Positions 8,701 to 9,936 of a DNA stretch of 9,936 bases are shown piece by piece. Origin of the DNA: an uncultured Lachnospiraceae bacterium. GTDB taxonomy: Bacteria > Bacillota_A > Clostridia > Lachnospirales > Lachnospiraceae. Both the position numbers and the translations under genes were made by a program. The stretch's first letter is position 1. Each line of letters begins with the position of its first letter. Below the pieces are notes generated by a model, which saw only the letters and a program-made list of their open reading frames with translations, made no database searches and was not told where the DNA came from. The stretch spans positions 6,418 through 16,353 of the forward strand of contig CACZHN010000084.1 in NCBI GenBank assembly GCA_902780985.1, given 5' to 3'.

Positions 8701-8861
8701 CCTGCCGCAGTACATTTGAGGAACTGGTTCCGAGGATTCCGGAATATATCGAGAAGAGACAGCTGCTTTCCTATGGATTTATGCTGGGACTCAGTGGAAT
8801 CGGATATGCCCTTCTGGCCGCAGTGTCAGAGGATGTTCCGTCAGTGTTGATACTGGAATAA
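5745..8861 (+). CDS. lanM: Class II lanthipeptide synthetase LanM (LanM2), complete
   Basis: This is a complete bifunctional synthetase of 1038 aa, the normal LanM size. It phosphorylates Ser/Thr of a precursor, eliminates phosphate to give dehydro residues, then cyclises them with Cys. The N-terminal dehydratase (about 130-600) shows GDSHRGGRTV (Asp236, His238), the YKP lysine (Lys258), DIHHEN (Asp335, His337, Asn340), MIDLEALF (Asp352, Glu354), and RVIYRPT (Arg498, Thr504). These match by motif and spacing the essential residues known in CylM, including the Arg/Thr pair used for elimination. The cyclase (about 655-1038) shows SDLYSGVTGIG, YAHGSSGI, AWCHGGPG (Cys915) and YCHGDIG (Cys961, His962), the zinc ligands. 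No catalytic residue appears missing. The true start may be the second ATG (5748). It follows the AgrD-like gene by 14 bp and precedes lanF by 45 bp with no terminator, so one operon is likely. By eye it is a diverged paralogue of LanM1, which suggests a two-peptide lantibiotic or two different substrates. Confidence 0.96.
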   Translation: MMILYDEVSEADVWKYWQTLFPEVNKEHDLKNMLNTCEPFDEKELNVFWFEHKADTREFMNWLSDHKGTFEYPEEWNRLISDDHINNIFYPLFLYEKDGIEKLSDRIYGSRIFEDSDKIRESVIKEIFLRLREVTLRTFITEIHVERGGKRLKGDTPEERFCNYVDESWSSVEYVRRFYTEYQELLELQLTVFENALQSALEMIYRLDDDFPKLLKRFADGAEDIRIRDISQGLGDSHRGGRTVALITFSNGLRVVYKPRNIGAEKGFRYYSIAMNEGLCLGEKALYETKLLDCGEYGYMEFIQQEECKDAGGVERYFYRSGILMAMLYSLNAKDIHHENLIAHGEYPVMIDLEALFHSNLEHADIESEKSAYEIAMDSINDSVYSIGLLPSQLTNPFNKEEASVDISGFGGGDTEQVSPFKVLKIQNRNTDEICLKKSAYMIEPQKNVVKYEGEAVKSSDYTDFIMKGFEDAYKFIESHKSELAISFDLWFDSVCTRVIYRPTYLYTKLMFTGGHPDFMREKAHRYVLMHRMAYKIKKQEADIVKSEIRDMMTGDVPFFEVDIHSGELKNSEGYVLPISFKKTPLKCVEDKLRHMNDKDLIQQKSIIDNAFLSKTVSDYKDIWLTGTEWVREDTEPDKKDHSDLYIKMAKDIGDRILADAKESVVDGQKELAWINYTPVGHDRIIYEYGAVESDLYSGVTGIGLFFLYLWKIAGEKKYLDSAYACIRPVIHRMHKIADDSCYLTGPFNGLSGYIYVYSKFYLLTGDEDMKEAVLDGLSRMKKIYHRDTSYDVISGSAGAVKVCISLRTHFTGEIRDKADEMIRLLSDHLVKNYTAAAGGEISWRSGINDHMYTGYAHGSSGIEEALASVYEIYPSEEIREVLDKSHRFMKMMYNRERHDWKTVFGKDSYSCAWCHGGPGILFSKMRQLREGLIPENVSEELMNSLSSMKERALGNNICYCHGDIGNLEMIRHIAKLLGDEGLERACRSTFEELVPRIPEYIEKRQLLSYGFMLGLSGIGYALLAAVSEDVPSVLILE

Positions 8862-8906
8862 CTAAGAGATTACTGAAGGATTGTTGCAAGATAGAGGTAA
8901 GGGAAT

Positions 8907-9776
8907 ATGAGCTATGTTTTAAAGGCTGAAGGAATCAGCAGAAGAGTAAAAGATTTTCAGATCCTGAAGGATGTTTCGTTTGAACTGAAAAGAGGAGAGA
9001 TAGTAGGTCTTATAGGTCCAAATGGTGCCGGAAAGACCAGCATCATGAAGATCCTTGTGGGGCTTACAAGAAATTATACGGGCAAAGTGTTCTTAGAGGG
9101 TGTCAGCGATATCGGAAGTATGATTGAGACCCCGAACTTCTATCCATATGAAACCGGATACGGAAATCTTATGTACTTTGCAGGGCTGAACGGTGTTAAG
9201 CCGAAGAAGGTTGAAGAGCTTCTGGATCTTCTGGGACTTATGGACGCAGCCAATAGAAACGTTAAGGCATATTCTCTCGGAATGAGACAGAGACTGGGTA
9301 TAGCTCAGGCTCTTCTTAAGGACCCGGATGTTCTTGTACTGGATGAGCCGACCAACGGCCTTGATCCGGAAGGAATATACGAAGTCCGCGAATATATCAA
9401 GAAGATAGCCAACGAGAAAAATATTACGGTACTCATTTCCAGTCATCTTCTGGGAGAACTGGAAAAAATGTGTGACAGGGCGATCATGATAAAGAAGGGT
9501 GAAGTCATAAGCTTCATGGACTTCCACAACAATATGAAGAAGCAGCAGATTACATTTGTAATCGAGAGCCTGGATACTGTAATGACAAGAAAGATCCTTA
9601 AGAATCACGGTTATGAAGTAGTCGGCTTCAATGAGCACGAAGTACGTGTAAAGATCGGTGCCAAGGAGAAGACGGATGTGGCAAGACTGCTTGCGTCAAA
9701 GAATGTCGTAATGACCGGACTGTATGAGGCCTGCGAGACTCTTGAGGATACATTCCTTGAACTTATGAGAGCATAA
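8907..9776 (+). CDS. lanF: LanF-type ABC transporter ATPase (self-immunity/BcrA family)
   Basis: This is a cytoplasmic ATPase of 289 aa, of the type that pairs with LanE/LanG permeases to expel the lantibiotic and protect the producer. Motifs in order are Walker A GPNGAGKT (37-44), the loop IGSMIETPNFY with Glu74 where most ABC ATPases have Gln, signature YSLGMRQ (122-128), Walker B LVLDEPTNGLDP (143-154), and H-loop His180 in ISSHLL. The glutamate 'E-loop' is characteristic of LanF proteins and separates this from the LanT export ATPase. A C-terminal domain of about 90 residues (210-289) follows, as in BcrA relatives. The start is served by GAGG at 8894-8897. No permease is encoded before the next gene, which is a regulator, so the membrane partner must lie beyond the window or elsewhere. 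A general drug-export ATPase of the BcrA family is the alternative. Confidence 0.87.
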   Translation: MSYVLKAEGISRRVKDFQILKDVSFELKRGEIVGLIGPNGAGKTSIMKILVGLTRNYTGKVFLEGVSDIGSMIETPNFYPYETGYGNLMYFAGLNGVKPKKVEELLDLLGLMDAANRNVKAYSLGMRQRLGIAQALLKDPDVLVLDEPTNGLDPEGIYEVREYIKKIANEKNITVLISSHLLGELEKMCDRAIMIKKGEVISFMDFHNNMKKQQITFVIESLDTVMTRKILKNHGYEVVGFNEHEVRVKIGAKEKTDVARLLASKNVVMTGLYEACETLEDTFLELMRA

Positions 9777-9863
9777 GCCATGCATTTATGATAAAATAAT
9801 GATTGGCTGAGCGTGTCTCATGGTGATCGAAAAATAACTGCATGCAGAGAACGGAGGGCATCA
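9777..9863. other. Intergenic gap between lanF and the response regulator
   Basis: This 87-bp gap has no hairpin plus T-run terminator, so read-through from lanF into the regulator is plausible. It contains TTTATGATAAAATAAT (9785-9800), a 14/16 match to the repeat at 5461, but only as a single copy. It also contains the palindrome CTGCATGCAG (9838-9847) and a good ribosome binding site, GGAGGG (9853-9858). No convincing -35/-10 pair was found. Confidence 0.45.
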
Positions 9864-9936
9864 ATGATTAAAATATATGTTTGTGAAGACGATGATGAAC
9901 AGAGAGAAAAAGTTAAGACTATTGTAGAGAATATTG
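9864..9936 (+). CDS. AgrA-like response regulator, N-terminal fragment
   Basis: The first 24 codons run off the window end. They give MIKIYVCEDDDEQREKVKTI followed by VENI. This closely matches the start of staphylococcal AgrA (KIFICEDDPKQREN...), with the hydrophobic first strand followed by the acidic EDD cluster that binds magnesium in receiver domains and the QRE that follows. GGAGGG lies 5 nt upstream of the ATG. The rest of the receiver, the phosphoacceptor Asp and any output domain are outside the window, so a LytTR DNA-binding domain is expected from family resemblance but not seen. It is probably co-transcribed with the peptide-lanM-lanF operon and is the natural partner of the AgrC-like kinase at 4046-5356. 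Confidence 0.85.
   Translation, partial: MIKIYVCEDDDEQREKVKTIVENI

Noticed and set aside
8862..8906. Possible promoter or precursor gene between lanM2 and lanF
   Set aside because: The 45-bp gap has no -10/-35 pair, no hairpin and no open short frame with a ribosome site other than that of lanF. It reads as an ordinary intra-operon spacer.
9838..9847. Palindrome CTGCATGCAG before the regulator
   Set aside because: It is short, has no T-run and no second copy, and contains a common restriction-site-like core. It is too little to call an operator or terminator.

Overview
The window is a lanthipeptide (class II lantibiotic) locus with an accessory-gene-regulator (agr) type quorum-sensing circuit interleaved through it. 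The most likely source is a low-to-moderate GC Firmicute of the Clostridia, probably a Lachnospiraceae member such as Butyrivibrio or a relative. That assignment is an inference from AT-rich intergenic DNA, strong AGGAGG-type ribosome binding sites, heavy use of AGA/ATA codons and the gene families present. No species marker is visible.

Layout, left to right. (1) Bases 2-1294 carry the C-terminal part of a LanM synthetase (LanM1); the gene begins upstream of the window. (2) It overlaps by 4 bp a full LanT (1291-3414), a C39 peptidase plus ABC exporter that trims and exports double-glycine leader peptides. (3) AgrB (3432-3989), a membrane peptidase/cyclase for autoinducer precursors, ends this operon at a strong bidirectional terminator (3993-4047). 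(4) On the minus strand, converging on the same terminator, is an AgrC-like HPK10 sensor kinase (4046-5356) with its own promoter (5399-5427). (5) The divergent intergenic region holds an exact 16-bp direct repeat with a 21-bp period (5461-5497), just upstream of a perfect TATAAT that lacks a good -35. This is the architecture of a promoter activated by a LytTR-type response regulator. (6) That promoter should drive a 54-residue AgrD-like peptide (5566-5730), a complete second LanM (5745-8861), a LanF-type ABC ATPase (8907-9776) and the first 24 codons of an AgrA-like response regulator (9864 to the window end).

How it may work (inference). The AgrD-like peptide would be processed by AgrB into a signal sensed by the AgrC-like kinase. 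The kinase would phosphorylate the AgrA-like regulator, which would bind the 21-bp-period repeat and switch on the operon that encodes the signal, LanM2, the immunity ATPase and perhaps the regulator itself. This gives cell-density-controlled autoinduction of lanthipeptide modification. Two LanMs suggest a two-peptide lantibiotic or two separate substrates. No convincing LanA precursor lies in the window, so precursors presumably sit outside it. The unusual points are the scattering of the agr parts across lan operons, and an AgrD-like peptide that lacks the usual ring cysteine.
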